Source: Nonomuraea polychroma (GTDB lineage Bacteria > Actinomycetota > Actinomycetes > Streptosporangiales > Streptosporangiaceae). From it: 64,000 nucleotides of DNA. Where the stretch lies: NCBI RefSeq assembly GCF_004011505.1, contig NZ_SAUN01000001.1:1178001-1242000 (forward strand), read 5' to 3'. This document shows, piece by piece, positions 34,669 to 43,702 of the stretch (position 1 is its first letter; each line of letters begins with the position of its first letter). The notes under the pieces were generated by a model. The model did no database searches, had not been told where the DNA came from, and saw nothing but the letters and a program-made list of their open reading frames with translations. A program made the position numbers and the translations under genes.

Positions 34669-34686
34669 CCGCGCCTGAAAAGGGCG

Positions 34687-35697
34687 TCAGGAGGGGGGCA
34701 GGAGCGAGGCGTTGCCGCGGATGTCGTCGAGCAGGACCGCCTGCCGCACGCTGGCGTCGTCGAGCTCGGCCCCCATGCGGACGGCGGTGGCGAAGGAGAC
34801 GACGGCGTTGGTCACCTGGTCGTCGGAGGGCAGCGTGATCTCCTCCACGCCGCCGCGCCGCTCCAGCCGCAGCACGGGGCGGTGGTCGGCGGGCGGGGTG
34901 AACGCCTGGTCCACGATGATGCGCCCGTCGCCGCCGACCAGCTCATAACGCGACCGGTAGGCGTGCACCAGGCCGAACTCCAGCTCGGCAATGACGCCGG
35001 TGTCGGTCCGCAGCTGGGCGCTGCCGCCGGTCTCCACGGGATGCCTGGCGCTGGTCGTCAGGACGGCCTCGGCGACCTTCAGCTCGCCGCTGAGGAAGTG
35101 CAACGCGCCGCGCACCGGGTACAGGCCCACGTCCAGCAAGGCGCCCCCGCCGATGTCGGGCTGGTAACGGATGTCGTCAGGCGGCAGCTCCGGGATGGCG
35201 AAGGCGGCGTGGAAGGACTGCACCTCGCCGATGGCGCCCTCGCGCAGCAGCCGCTGTACCTCGGCGTGCTGATGGTGGTGGACGAACATCACGTTCTCGC
35301 GCAGCACCAGCCCGCGGGCGCGGGCAAGGTCGATCAGCTCCCTGGTGCTGGCGGCGTTGGTCGTCAGCGGCTTCTCGGCCAGCACGTGCTTGCCGGCCAG
35401 CAGCGCCGCCTCCACCCAGGGGGCGTGCAGGGCGGCGGGCAGCGGCACGTAGACCGCCTCGACGTCGTCGAGTTCGAGCAGCGCGCCGTAGCCGTGCACG
35501 GGACGTCCGCCGAAGTGTTCGGTGAACCACCTGGCCTTGCCGGGGTCTCTGCTCGCGATGGCGACGACCTCCGCGTCGGGCACGGCCACGAGGGCGGGCA
35601 GGATGCGGCGGCGCGCTATGGACGCGCAGCCCATGACGCCGACGCGGACGGGGGCCATGGCGCCAAGACCCATGCCCGCCTCGTTTCCCGTTGCCAT
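34687..35697 (-). CDS. NDP-4-keto-6-deoxyhexose 3-ketoreductase (Gfo/Idh/MocA family)
   Basis: The 336-residue oxidoreductase has an N-terminal Rossmann fold (VGVMGCASIARR), the family signature EKPLTTNA near residue 110 with the conserved Lys, and a C-terminal Gfo/Idh/MocA domain (GGGALLDVGLYP). It resembles the NAD(P)H-dependent 3-ketoreductases of deoxysugar pathways such as KijD10. These act directly after the 2,3-dehydratase and reduce the C3 ketone to give a 2,6-dideoxy-4-keto sugar. The partner 2,3-dehydratase is at 39931-41346. The first ATG gives a ~14-residue leader before the Rossmann strand. An internal ATG at residue 9, with GAGG upstream, is an alternative start. It lies between the Dieckmann cyclase and the PKS in the minus-strand operon. 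Confidence 0.85.
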   Translation of the reverse strand: MATGNEAGMGLGAMAPVRVGVMGCASIARRRILPALVAVPDAEVVAIASRDPGKARWFTEHFGGRPVHGYGALLELDDVEAVYVPLPAALHAPWVEAALLAGKHVLAEKPLTTNAASTRELIDLARARGLVLRENVMFVHHHQHAEVQRLLREGAIGEVQSFHAAFAIPELPPDDIRYQPDIGGGALLDVGLYPVRGALHFLSGELKVAEAVLTTSARHPVETGGSAQLRTDTGVIAELEFGLVHAYRSRYELVGGDGRIIVDQAFTPPADHRPVLRLERRGGVEEITLPSDDQVTNAVVSFATAVRMGAELDDASVRQAVLLDDIRGNASLLPPS

Positions 35698-35760
35698 ACG
35701 CGAAAAGGACCGATCAAGTTCGGAAAATACCCGCGCTGTCCCGTATGCGGCAAGCGCGGG

Positions 35761-36564
35761 TCACGCGGTCAGCAGGCCGGAGAGCCGGGCCGCAAGGTCC
35801 TTGTCGGCCAACATGGTCCCGTGGTCGACATCGCAGTTGATCTCGCGGGCGACCAGCACCTCTACCCCGGCCGTCCGCATGGCGTCGAGCCCGCTCAGCG
35901 GAGTGCTGGAATTGAAGGCGACCGCCGAGCGCCACCGCTCGCGCGGGTCGATGTCGCCGGCCGCGGCGAGATAGGTCAGGAACGTGCTGAACACCTCGAA
36001 CAGCTCATCGCGCCGCCGCTCGTCGAGGCCTATCTTCGCCAGCGCCCGGTGGCCGAAGTCGCCGACCAGCTTGATCAGGGCGTCCTTGAGCGCGCCGACG
36101 TCCGGCGTCTCCTCGTACGCGCGCTGCCCGATCCGCCGCGCCTCGTCGATCTCCCCCGGGGGGAGCATGGACGCCATGAATCCAGTGATCTTGTGGAACT
36201 GCCACAGCAGTGTCTGTGCGGTGGACAGCTCCGGGTCGAACAGCACCAGCAGCGGCTCGTCGCCCTGCCAGGAGCTGATCCGCTCGGCGAGCGCGGCGGC
36301 GTAGACGGAGCCGGCGCAGAACCCCAGCACCGCGCGTACCTGCGGGCGTTCCTGCTCCAGCCGCTGTGCCCAGTGCTCCACGTAGCCGTCGCCGGAGCTC
36401 ACCTCCAGTGGGGGCGGCACGGTCTCCCACACCCTCAGGGCCGGCTCCAGATTGGCCACCAGGTCGGAAAAACGTGCTTCCGGCCGCCCGGTTATATCAA
36501 AATCGACGGCCAGCACCACCGAGTCGGAATTTCCGCGATCCGTCAATGTCTTCCAGGCCATCAT
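35761..36564 (-). CDS. Dieckmann cyclase (TrdC/SlgL/NcmC-like), tetramic acid-forming release enzyme
   Basis: The 267-residue alpha/beta-hydrolase-like protein lacks a classical Ser nucleophile. It has GFCAGS with Cys83, LFDPE with Asp110 and DHGTML with His248. A Cys-Asp-His triad with this spacing is the hallmark of the Dieckmann cyclases of tetramic acid pathways (NcmC in nocamycin, TrdC in tirandamycin, SlgL in streptolydigin). These release the aminoacyl-polyketide from the NRPS PCP by C-C bond formation, giving a 3-acyl tetramate. The placement fits: it is divergent from the C-A-PCP NRPS, and no thioesterase domain is present. Two ATGs are adjacent at the start; the second (36561) is better spaced from AGGAG. 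It is the first gene of the minus-strand core operon. Confidence 0.85.
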   Translation of the reverse strand: MMAWKTLTDRGNSDSVVLAVDFDITGRPEARFSDLVANLEPALRVWETVPPPLEVSSGDGYVEHWAQRLEQERPQVRAVLGFCAGSVYAAALAERISSWQGDEPLLVLFDPELSTAQTLLWQFHKITGFMASMLPPGEIDEARRIGQRAYEETPDVGALKDALIKLVGDFGHRALAKIGLDERRRDELFEVFSTFLTYLAAAGDIDPRERWRSAVAFNSSTPLSGLDAMRTAGVEVLVAREINCDVDHGTMLADKDLAARLSGLLTA

Positions 36565-36625
36565 TCGCTCCTCGCACGCGGACAGACGGAGTCAGGCCAA
36601 CTGTAGATGGGATGCCGCGCCGGCG

Positions 36626-36685
36626 ATACCCCTCCACACCCCTATATGGACCCCGTGACACGCCCGGAGAACCCCGTCTAGGGGT
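36626..36685. promoter_or_regulatory. Divergent core promoter region with TAGGGGT repeats
   Basis: The region lies between the divergent Dieckmann cyclase and NRPS genes. On the minus strand TAGGGGTGTGGAGGGGTAT gives two GGGGT half-sites 10 bp apart (36644 to 36628), facing the Dieckmann/PKS operon. On the plus strand TAGGGGT occurs at 36679-36685, facing the NRPS, within the inverted repeat ACCCC-N5-GGGGT. The same TAGGGGT direct repeat with 10-bp spacing occurs upstream of the SARP at 62526-62542. This would be the main switch of the cluster; the regulator assignment is inference. Confidence 0.5.
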
Positions 36686-36703
36686 ACCGGTAATTCGGCG
36701 GAC

Positions 36704-36726
36704 CCTTTTACCATCGCCGTAAAAGG
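36704..36726 (+). promoter_or_regulatory. Inverted repeat just upstream of the NRPS gene
   Basis: A perfect 8-bp inverted repeat, CCTTTTAC and GTAAAAGG, with a 7-bp spacer ends 23 bp before the NRPS start and just before its AAGGAGGGA ribosome-binding site. It could be an operator, or an RNA hairpin in the NRPS leader. The sequence alone does not decide. Confidence 0.4.
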
Positions 36727-36749
36727 CGGCTGAAAAAGGAGGGACTCTC

Positions 36750-39700
36750 TTGGAAGCCGCGGCCGATCTTGATCTTTCTGTTGCCACTCGTAAAGAAGAG
36801 GCCCTGTGGTTGCTCGAACGGCTCGTGCCGGAGAGCGCGGCCAACAACCTGGCGCTGGCGTTCCAGTTCGAGGGCACCTTGGACGCCTCGGACCTGACCG
36901 AGGCGTTGCTGATCCTGTTGCGCCGCCACGAGGCGCTGCGCACGGTGTATTTCGCGGCGGGCGCCGAGCTGGTGAAGGGCGTGACGCCCGCCGCCGATTT
37001 CCGCGTCGAGGTCTCCGAGGCCGGCGACCTCGCGCCCGGGGATCTCGACCTGGCGCTGCGGCCGTTCGCCACGCGCCGGTTCGTCCTGGACGGGCGGCCT
37101 CTCTTGCGCGCGGGGTTGTTCCGCCACCCGGACGGCGATGTCGTGTGCCTGGCCTTCCACCACTTGGTCTACGACATCATCTCGGGAACGACCCTGTTCG
37201 AGGAGCTGATGGCCGCCTACGAGGCCGTCGCGGCGGGCCGCCCCGCACCTCCCGAGCTGCTCGTCCCGGTCGCCGCCTATCACGAGCCCGAGCCGGCCGA
37301 GCCGGATCTCGCTTACTGGCGTGAGCAGCTGGCGGACTTCGACCCGGGGACGCTCGACCTGCGATGCGGAACACCGGACACCCCGGCCACGACGCTGCGC
37401 GGCGACCACATTGCGCACGTCCTGTCCCCGGAGGCCACGGCCGCGGCCAAGCGGCTGCCGCTGGAGCTGCGCGCGCCGGAGTCCGTCGTCCTGCTCGCCG
37501 CTTTCGACCTGCTCCTCGCCGCGCACGGCGCGGGACCCGACATCACCGTCGGCTCCCCGGTGAGCGTCCGGCCCAGGGAGACGCCCGGCATCGTCGGCCA
37601 CCACACCAACGTGCTGCCGCTCAGGGTTCTCGTCGACCCGGCCGAGAGCTTCCGCGCGCTGGTACGGCGCGCCCGCGACACCTACTTCAACGCGCTGGCG
37701 CACGCGGGCGTGGCCGTGGACAGCATCTCCGAGCTGGTCCCGCGGGCCGGCTCGTCCTGGCGCAACAGGCTGTGCCGCCACCTGTTCAACTACTACCCGC
37801 AGCTGGAGCTGAAGGAGTACACGATGGCGGGCCGCCGGGTCAGGCCGGTGGTGGTGGAGAGCGGCTACAGCAAGTTCGACCTGGAGTTCTTCGTGGCCTC
37901 CTCCGCGCAGGCCGTGCAGATCACCGCCCGTTACTCGACGGAGAAGCTGGCCAGGGCCGACGCGGAGATGCTGCTGCGCAGGTACGAGGCGCTGCTGGTG
38001 TCGCTGGGCGAGGATCCGGACCGGCCCAACGCGGACGTGCCGGTCTGGAGCGAAGAGGACCAGTCCGTCATCGGGGCGGCCAACGCCACCGCCAAGCGGT
38101 TCGAGCCGGCGAACGTGCTGGAGGCCGTGCACGGGCACGCCCGTCGCGTGCCGGACGCCGTCGCGATGCAGGATGGCGACCGCTTCGTCGGCTACGGACG
38201 GCTGTGGCACGCCGCCGTCGCGGCAAGGGACCTGCTGGTGGAGTCGGGCGTCGGAAAGGGGGACATCGTCGCGATCGCCGCCTCCCGCAGCCCGGAGCTG
38301 ACCGCCGCCGTCCTCGGCGTGTGGCTGGCCGGCGCCGCCTACCTGCCGGTGGACCCCGAGCATCCCGCCCAGCGGGTGGCCTACCTGCTCGCGGACTCCG
38401 GCGCGAAGGCCGTCTTCACGGACCGGCCCGGTCTCGCACCTGACGCGGTGACGCTCCCGCTGCCGTCCGTCGCCGACGCCGCCGATGGGCGGCCCGAAGA
38501 CATGCCCGGCCTCGACCTGGACCCGGAGTCGTGCGCGTACCTGATCTACACCTCGGGCTCGACCGGCCGCCCCAAGGGGACGCTCATCCCGCACCGCGCC
38601 ATCTCCAACATCGCCGCCGACTACACGGTCCGGCTGGGCGCCACCCCGGCCGACGCGACCCTGTGGATGACGACGTTCGCCTTCGACATGGCCAATCTGG
38701 AGCACTACGTCCCGCTCTACTCGGGTGGCCGGATCGTGATCGCGCCCGACCAGGCAAGGACCGACGGCAGGCTGCTGCGCGAGCTGATCGAGCGCCACGA
38801 CCCGGGCATCATCCAGGCGACCCCCACCACGCTTCGGCTGGTGCTGGACGAGATCGCCGGCCACCTGCGCGGCCGCCGCGTGGTCGTCGGGGCCGAGCCG
38901 GTCCCGGTGACGCTGGCCAGGCGCCTGGTGGAGACCGGCTGCGAGCCGCACCACGCCTACGGCCCGACGGAGACCACCACGTGGTGCACCTGGGGCACGT
39001 TCGGACCCGGACTCGGCGACCGTCTCGACGTCGGCGAGCCGATCTGGAACACGCAGGTCATGGTGCTCGCGCCGGACGGCCGCGAGCTCCCGATCGGCGT
39101 CCGCGGCGAGGTTTGCATCGCCGGCGCGGGAGTGGCCCTCGGCTACCACGGCCTGCCGGAGCTGAACGCGGATCGGTTCGGGGAGCACCCCGTTCACGGC
39201 CGGTACTACCGCTCGGGCGACATGGGCCAGTGGCGCGCCGACGGGACACTGGAGCTGTTCGGCCGCGCCGACCGTCAGGTCAAGCTGCGCGGCAACCGGA
39301 TCGAGCTCGGCGAGATCGAGGCCACGCTGCTCGGCCACCCGAAGGTGCGGGCCGCCGCCGCCGTCGTGGTGGGCGACCGCAGCGCCGACGGGCGGCTCGT
39401 CGTGTTCGTCGAGTCGACCGCCGGCGGCGGCATCGCCGACGACCTGTGGAGCCACGCCCGCGCCGAGCTGCCCCGCTCGGCGATCCCACAGGACTTCATC
39501 ATCGTCGATGCGCTGCCGACCAGCGCCAACGAGAAGGTCGACTACCCCGCGCTCGAGGCCATGGCCGCCTCGTCGCGGCCCGCCGCGCAGGCGGAGGGCG
39601 GCGGGCCCGGCCCGGACGACGACCTGCTGCGGGCGCTCTTGGAGCACTGGAGAAAACTGCTCGAGCGGGACGACATCACGGCGGAGACCAACTTTTTCAC

Positions 39701-39851
39701 CCACGGCGGCCACTCGCTGCTCGGCGCCCGGCTCCTGCAGGAGATCGAGCAGAGCCTGGGCGTCACCGTGAAGCTCGCCGACCTGTTCTCCGCCCCGACC
39801 CCCGAGGCCCTTGCCGAGCACATCCGAGCCGGCCTGCCCTCGGCCGGATGA
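36750..39851 (+). CDS. NRPS, C-A-PCP, glycine-like adenylation code
   Basis: The 1033-residue protein is a condensation domain (about 15-440, catalytic HHLVYD at 137-142), an adenylation domain (about 465-920, YTSGSTGRPKG near 600, AYGPTETT near 735) and a PCP with GGHSLLG near residue 988. There is no epimerase, methyltransferase or thioesterase domain. From FAFDMANLE onward I read the specificity residues approximately as D-M-L-Q-V-G-A-T-W-K, close to the published glycine code DILQLGLIWK, so glycine is the best guess. It would accept the module 5 beta-ketoacyl chain and hand the aminoacyl thioester to the Dieckmann cyclase, as TrdD does in tirandamycin. The start is TTG, chosen for the AAGGAGGGA five bases before it. 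It heads the plus-strand operon. Confidence 0.92.
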   Translation: MEAAADLDLSVATRKEEALWLLERLVPESAANNLALAFQFEGTLDASDLTEALLILLRRHEALRTVYFAAGAELVKGVTPAADFRVEVSEAGDLAPGDLDLALRPFATRRFVLDGRPLLRAGLFRHPDGDVVCLAFHHLVYDIISGTTLFEELMAAYEAVAAGRPAPPELLVPVAAYHEPEPAEPDLAYWREQLADFDPGTLDLRCGTPDTPATTLRGDHIAHVLSPEATAAAKRLPLELRAPESVVLLAAFDLLLAAHGAGPDITVGSPVSVRPRETPGIVGHHTNVLPLRVLVDPAESFRALVRRARDTYFNALAHAGVAVDSISELVPRAGSSWRNRLCRHLFNYYPQLELKEYTMAGRRVRPVVVESGYSKFDLEFFVASSAQAVQITARYSTEKLARADAEMLLRRYEALLVSLGEDPDRPNADVPVWSEEDQSVIGAANATAKRFEPANVLEAVHGHARRVPDAVAMQDGDRFVGYGRLWHAAVAARDLLVESGVGKGDIVAIAASRSPELTAAVLGVWLAGAAYLPVDPEHPAQRVAYLLADSGAKAVFTDRPGLAPDAVTLPLPSVADAADGRPEDMPGLDLDPESCAYLIYTSGSTGRPKGTLIPHRAISNIAADYTVRLGATPADATLWMTTFAFDMANLEHYVPLYSGGRIVIAPDQARTDGRLLRELIERHDPGIIQATPTTLRLVLDEIAGHLRGRRVVVGAEPVPVTLARRLVETGCEPHHAYGPTETTTWCTWGTFGPGLGDRLDVGEPIWNTQVMVLAPDGRELPIGVRGEVCIAGAGVALGYHGLPELNADRFGEHPVHGRYYRSGDMGQWRADGTLELFGRADRQVKLRGNRIELGEIEATLLGHPKVRAAAAVVVGDRSADGRLVVFVESTAGGGIADDLWSHARAELPRSAIPQDFIIVDALPTSANEKVDYPALEAMAASSRPAAQAEGGGPGPDDDLLRALLEHWRKLLERDDITAETNFFTHGGHSLLGARLLQEIEQSLGVTVKLADLFSAPTPEALAEHIRAGLPSAG

Positions 39852-39930
39852 CCACGCTTTGCGCCTGCATTGCCGACGCTTCAGCGGCCGCTGATGCCCT
39901 AGGCGCAGGCGATAACCGAAGGAGGATCCC

Positions 39931-41346
39931 GTGGCACTCGCGGCTGGGCGCGTCGGCCCTGCAGATGCAATAGCACGATTCACACTGTCGGCGACCGCCG
40001 GAGAGCGGGCCCGGTCGCCAATCACGGAGTTCCACCGCTGGTGGGCCGAGCGCGCAACGATCGAGCGTTTCTCGGTGACCCGGGTCCCGTTCCGCGAGCT
40101 CGACGGGTGGCATCTGGCTGGCGACAGCGAGAACCTCGTCCACCGCAGCGGCCGCTTCTTCTCGGTCGAGGGGCTGCGCTACCGCGGCGACGGGCCCGGT
40201 GAGCAGTCGCAGCCGATCATCAACCAGCCCGAGATCGGCATCCTCGGCATCCTGGTGAAGGAGTTCGACGGGGTATTGCACTGCCTGATGCAGGCGAAGA
40301 TGGAGCCGGGCAACGTCAACACCCTGCAGCTGTCGCCGACCGTCCAGGCCACGCGCAGCAACTACACGCGCGTGCACCAGGGCAACATGCCGCCCTACCT
40401 GGAATACTTCCGCGGCCCCGACCGGGGGCAGGTGCTGGTCGACGTGCTTCAGTCGGAGCAGGGCGTCTGGTTCTGGCGCAAGCGCAACCGCAACATGATC
40501 GTCCACCTCACCGAGGACGTGCCCGAGCACGAGGACTTCCACTGGTTGCCGCTCGACCAGATCCACCAGCTGCTCAAAACCGACAACCTTGTCAACATGG
40601 ACGCCCGCACGGTGCTGGCGTGCATGCCGCTGGCCCGCCCCAGCACGGCCGACTGCTCGCCCGACGACCCCTTCGCCTGGGCGCTGCTGAACTCCTACGA
40701 CGAGGAGCTCGGCCTGCACACGCGGACGGAGATCCTCAGCTGGTTCACCGAGAGTCAGACGCGTTGCGAGTGGAGCGTGCAGCGCATCCCGCTGTCCGAG
40801 GTGACCGGCTGGTCGTGGAGCGATGACGACCTCGCGGGCGGCGACGAAGCGCCCTTCCGGATCATCGGGGTTCGCGTGAACGCGCACAACCGTGAGGTCA
40901 CCAACTGGTCGCAGCCGCTGCTCGAGCCCCTTGGGCACGGCCTAGCCGTGTTCCTCGCCAAGTCCATCGGCGGCGTCGTGCACTTCCTGGTCCAGGCCAG
41001 GAAGGAACCCGGGCTGATCAATGTCGTCGAGATGGCGCCGACCGTCCAGCTCCCCGCCGTCGCGGGCGCGGTCTGCGACCAGGGCGCAGTGGCGTACGCG
41101 ATGGAGGCCGCCGCGGCGGACCCGCGGCGGGTGCGCTTCGACGCGCTGCTGTCGGAGGAGGGGGGCCGCTTCCACCACGGCCAGACGCGCTACCAGATCA
41201 TCGAGGTGGGCGAGGAGTTCCCCGTCGAGGTGCCGGACGAGTACTGCTGGATGACCGCGCACCAGCTCATGGGGCTGCTGGACCACAGCCACTACCTGAA
41301 CATCGAGGCGCGCACCCTTCTCGCGTGCGTGCATTCCCTGTGGTGA
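39931..41346 (+). CDS. NDP-4-keto-6-deoxyglucose 2,3-dehydratase
   Basis: The 471-residue protein belongs to the EvaA/TylX3/OleV family. It removes the C2 hydroxyl of dTDP-4-keto-6-deoxyglucose to give the unstable 3,4-diketo-2,6-dideoxy intermediate. The internal duplication typical of the family is clear: the first half has IINQPEIGILGILVKEFDG and LMQAKMEPGNVNTLQLSPTV, and the second has SQPLLEPLGHGLAVFLAKS and LVQARKEPGLINVVEMAPTV. The start is GTG, with AAGGAGG six bases before it. It follows the NRPS by 79 bp and precedes a glycosyltransferase. It is the branch point for all 2-deoxy sugars in this cluster. Confidence 0.93.
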   Translation: MALAAGRVGPADAIARFTLSATAGERARSPITEFHRWWAERATIERFSVTRVPFRELDGWHLAGDSENLVHRSGRFFSVEGLRYRGDGPGEQSQPIINQPEIGILGILVKEFDGVLHCLMQAKMEPGNVNTLQLSPTVQATRSNYTRVHQGNMPPYLEYFRGPDRGQVLVDVLQSEQGVWFWRKRNRNMIVHLTEDVPEHEDFHWLPLDQIHQLLKTDNLVNMDARTVLACMPLARPSTADCSPDDPFAWALLNSYDEELGLHTRTEILSWFTESQTRCEWSVQRIPLSEVTGWSWSDDDLAGGDEAPFRIIGVRVNAHNREVTNWSQPLLEPLGHGLAVFLAKSIGGVVHFLVQARKEPGLINVVEMAPTVQLPAVAGAVCDQGAVAYAMEAAAADPRRVRFDALLSEEGGRFHHGQTRYQIIEVGEEFPVEVPDEYCWMTAHQLMGLLDHSHYLNIEARTLLACVHSLW

Positions 41347-41407
41347 GCGCCATGGTCACGAGGAGAGACGAGAGCACGGTCCGAGCCAGCTTGACCAAGG
41401 AGGACGC

Positions 41408-42625
41408 ATGAGAGTGCTGATAACGCCCATGCCGTGGCCGAGCCACTACTACCAGATGGTGGGTGTCGTGTGGGCGCTGGTGGCCGCGGGCCACGAGGTG
41501 CGGGTGGCCGGGCAGCCGGCCCTGTTCGACGCGGTGACCGGCACCGGGATCACCGCGGTGGCCGCCGGCGGCGGCTACGACATCATGACAGGCGTCGCCG
41601 AGATGGTGCAGGAACGCCAGAAGGTGGACCAGCAGCCGAACATGATCGGCGAGGGGGTGTTCACCCCCGAGGACAAGGCCCGGCTGCTCAAGATCAGGAT
41701 GATCCCGCACATCAGGCTGGCGCAGGACGCCGCCGAGGACCTCGTGGCCTTCGCCCGCGCGTGGCGGCCCGACGTGGTGATCACCGATCCGCTCGTCTAC
41801 GCGGCGCCCCTGGCGGCGGCCGCCGTGGGCGCGCCTGTCGTACGTCACCTGTGGGGGCCCGACCTGGCGAGGCACATCGGCCTGCCGGGCAGCGGGCTCA
41901 GCGAGGAAGAGGACCCGCGGGCCGTCTGGCCCGAGGAGATGGTCGAGCTCTACAGCCGCTACGGTGCCAAGCCCCAACCGGACTTCGCCGTGCTCACCCT
42001 GGACAACTGCCCGGACAGCCTGCAGTTGGCCGGCGTGCCGAACCGTGTGGCGATGCGGTACGTCTCCTACAACGGCTCCATGGTGGCGCCGCCGTGGGTC
42101 CTCGAACCCGCCGACCGGCCGCGCGTCTGCGTCACCTGGGGCTCCTCGACCGGGCAGCTGCTGGGCGAGGACGTGTTCATGGTGCCGCAGATCCTGGAGG
42201 CGCTGTCGCCCTTCGACGTCGAGGCCGTCGTCGCCGTCCGGCCGGAGGACCGCTCGCGCGTCCCCGACGACTACGACTGGGTCCGCGTCGTGGAGAACGT
42301 CCCGCTCAACCTGTTCCTGCCGACGTGCCACGCGATCGTGCACGGGTCCAGCGGCGGCGCCGCGCTCACCTCGGCGATGTACGGCCTGCCGCAGCTCGTC
42401 CTGCCGCACGTCGGCGGAGAGGGCATCATCTACGACCAGCTGACCGCCGTCGGCGCCGGAATCGGGCTCAAACAGGACGAGTCCAGCGTCGAGGCCATCA
42501 GACAGGCGGCCGACGCCGTCCTGCACGACGACAAGCCGCGCGAAGCGGCCCGGCGCCTCCAGCGCGAGATGCTCTCGCAGCCGCCGCCATCCGAGATCAT
42601 CTCCACGCTCGAGGAACTGGTCTGA
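41408..42625 (+). CDS. Glycosyltransferase, GT-B, deoxysugar type (first of three)
   Basis: The 405-residue GT1-family enzyme is of the EryCIII/DesVII/UrdGT type. The N-terminal acceptor domain begins RVLITPMPWPSHYYQMVGVV. The C-terminal nucleotide-sugar domain has RVCVTWGSSTGQ and the donor-binding segment LPTCHAIVHGSSGGAALTSA, followed by GLPQLVLPHVGGEG. The start ATG follows AAGGAGG. It sits between the 2,3-dehydratase and RmlA, so a 2-deoxysugar donor is likely. No DesVIII/EryCII-like P450-derived helper protein is encoded in the window, although related enzymes often need one. Sugar and acceptor position cannot be assigned. Confidence 0.9.
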   Translation: MRVLITPMPWPSHYYQMVGVVWALVAAGHEVRVAGQPALFDAVTGTGITAVAAGGGYDIMTGVAEMVQERQKVDQQPNMIGEGVFTPEDKARLLKIRMIPHIRLAQDAAEDLVAFARAWRPDVVITDPLVYAAPLAAAAVGAPVVRHLWGPDLARHIGLPGSGLSEEEDPRAVWPEEMVELYSRYGAKPQPDFAVLTLDNCPDSLQLAGVPNRVAMRYVSYNGSMVAPPWVLEPADRPRVCVTWGSSTGQLLGEDVFMVPQILEALSPFDVEAVVAVRPEDRSRVPDDYDWVRVVENVPLNLFLPTCHAIVHGSSGGAALTSAMYGLPQLVLPHVGGEGIIYDQLTAVGAGIGLKQDESSVEAIRQAADAVLHDDKPREAARRLQREMLSQPPPSEIISTLEELV

Positions 42626-42634
42626 GAGACAACA

Positions 42635-43702
42635 GTGAAAGCACTCGTACTCGCCGGCGGTGCAGGCACCCGTTTGCGACCCTTCAGTCACAGCATGCCC
42701 AAGCAACTCGTCCCCATCGCCGGCAAGCCCGTGCTCTTCCACGCGCTGGACGCGCTCAGGGCGACCGGGATCACGGAGGCGGGCATCATCGTCAGCGGCA
42801 CCGACGCCGCGATCCGCGCCTCGGTCGGGGACGGGTCCCGCTTCGACATGACGGTCACGTATCTGCCCCAGGACCGGCCGCGCGGCCTCGCGCACTGCGT
42901 GATGATCGCGCGTGACTTCCTGGCCGACGACGACTTCGTCATGTACCTGGGCGACAACATCTTCGCCGAGGGCATCGCGGGACCCGTCGGTGCGTTCGTG
43001 CGCGACCGTGCCGCGGCCCAGCTGGTGGTCACCAAGGTCATGGACCCGTCGCAGTATGGCGTGGCCGAGCTGGACGCCACCGGCCGGGTCACCGCCCTGG
43101 AGGAGAAACCCGCACACCCGCGTACCGACCTGGCCGTGACCGGCCTGTACTGCTTCACGCCGGAGATCCACGAGGCGGTCGGCCGCATCGAGCCGAGCTG
43201 GCGCAATGAGTTCGAGATCACCGATGCGGTGCGCTGGCTCGTCGACCAGGACCGGCCGGTGCGGGCCGAGCTGCTCTCCGGCTACTGGGCGGACACCGGC
43301 ACGCTGGCCGACCTGCTGGAGTGCAACCGGGTCCTGCTGGAAGGCATCACCGGTGCCGTGCACGGAACGGTCGACTCCCGCAGCCGCATCTCCGGCCCCG
43401 TCGTGATCGAGGCGGGGACGACCATCGAGGGATCCACGATCACCGGCCCGGCGATCATTGGAGCGGGCTGCGCCATCGTCGACAGCCACGTCGGCCCGTT
43501 CACCTCGCTCGGCACGCGGTGTACCCTCACCGCCGCCGGCGTGGAGCACTCGATCCTCATGGACGACGCCTCGGTGCACGGCGTGCGCTTGCAGAAGGGC
43601 TCCATCATCGGCAGAGCCGGGAAGGTCTCGCAGGGCGGCAGCGGAGCCGCGAGCCACCGGCTGCTGATCGGCGACGACAGCAGAGTGGAGGTGCCCGCAT
43701 GA
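42635..43702 (+). CDS. rmlA: Glucose-1-phosphate thymidylyltransferase, long form
   Basis: Makes dTDP-glucose from glucose 1-phosphate and dTTP, the first step of all the sugars here. The 355-residue protein opens with ALVLAGGAGTRLRPF and PKQLVPIAGKPV, the nucleotide-binding loop and the Lys-containing signature. It has YLGDNIF and the sugar-binding EEKPAHP segment. A C-terminal left-handed beta-helix of about 110 residues (hexapeptide-like VVIEAGTTIEGSTI) marks the long actinomycete form, compared with ~290 residues in the enteric enzyme. GTG start, 9 bp after the glycosyltransferase; the stop overlaps the rmlB start (ATGA). Confidence 0.93.
   Translation: MKALVLAGGAGTRLRPFSHSMPKQLVPIAGKPVLFHALDALRATGITEAGIIVSGTDAAIRASVGDGSRFDMTVTYLPQDRPRGLAHCVMIARDFLADDDFVMYLGDNIFAEGIAGPVGAFVRDRAAAQLVVTKVMDPSQYGVAELDATGRVTALEEKPAHPRTDLAVTGLYCFTPEIHEAVGRIEPSWRNEFEITDAVRWLVDQDRPVRAELLSGYWADTGTLADLLECNRVLLEGITGAVHGTVDSRSRISGPVVIEAGTTIEGSTITGPAIIGAGCAIVDSHVGPFTSLGTRCTLTAAGVEHSILMDDASVHGVRLQKGSIIGRAGKVSQGGSGAASHRLLIGDDSRVEVPA

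Noticed and set aside
36708..40025. Very long minus-strand frame opposite the NRPS and start of the 2,3-dehydratase
   Set aside because: It is antisense to a gene with clear C, A and PCP motifs. The frame has shadow composition (Arg/Gly/Val/Gln) and no recognisable domain.
41267..43657. Long minus-strand frame opposite glycosyltransferase and rmlA
   Set aside because: Shadow of GC-rich plus-strand genes; the plus-strand products have diagnostic motifs.
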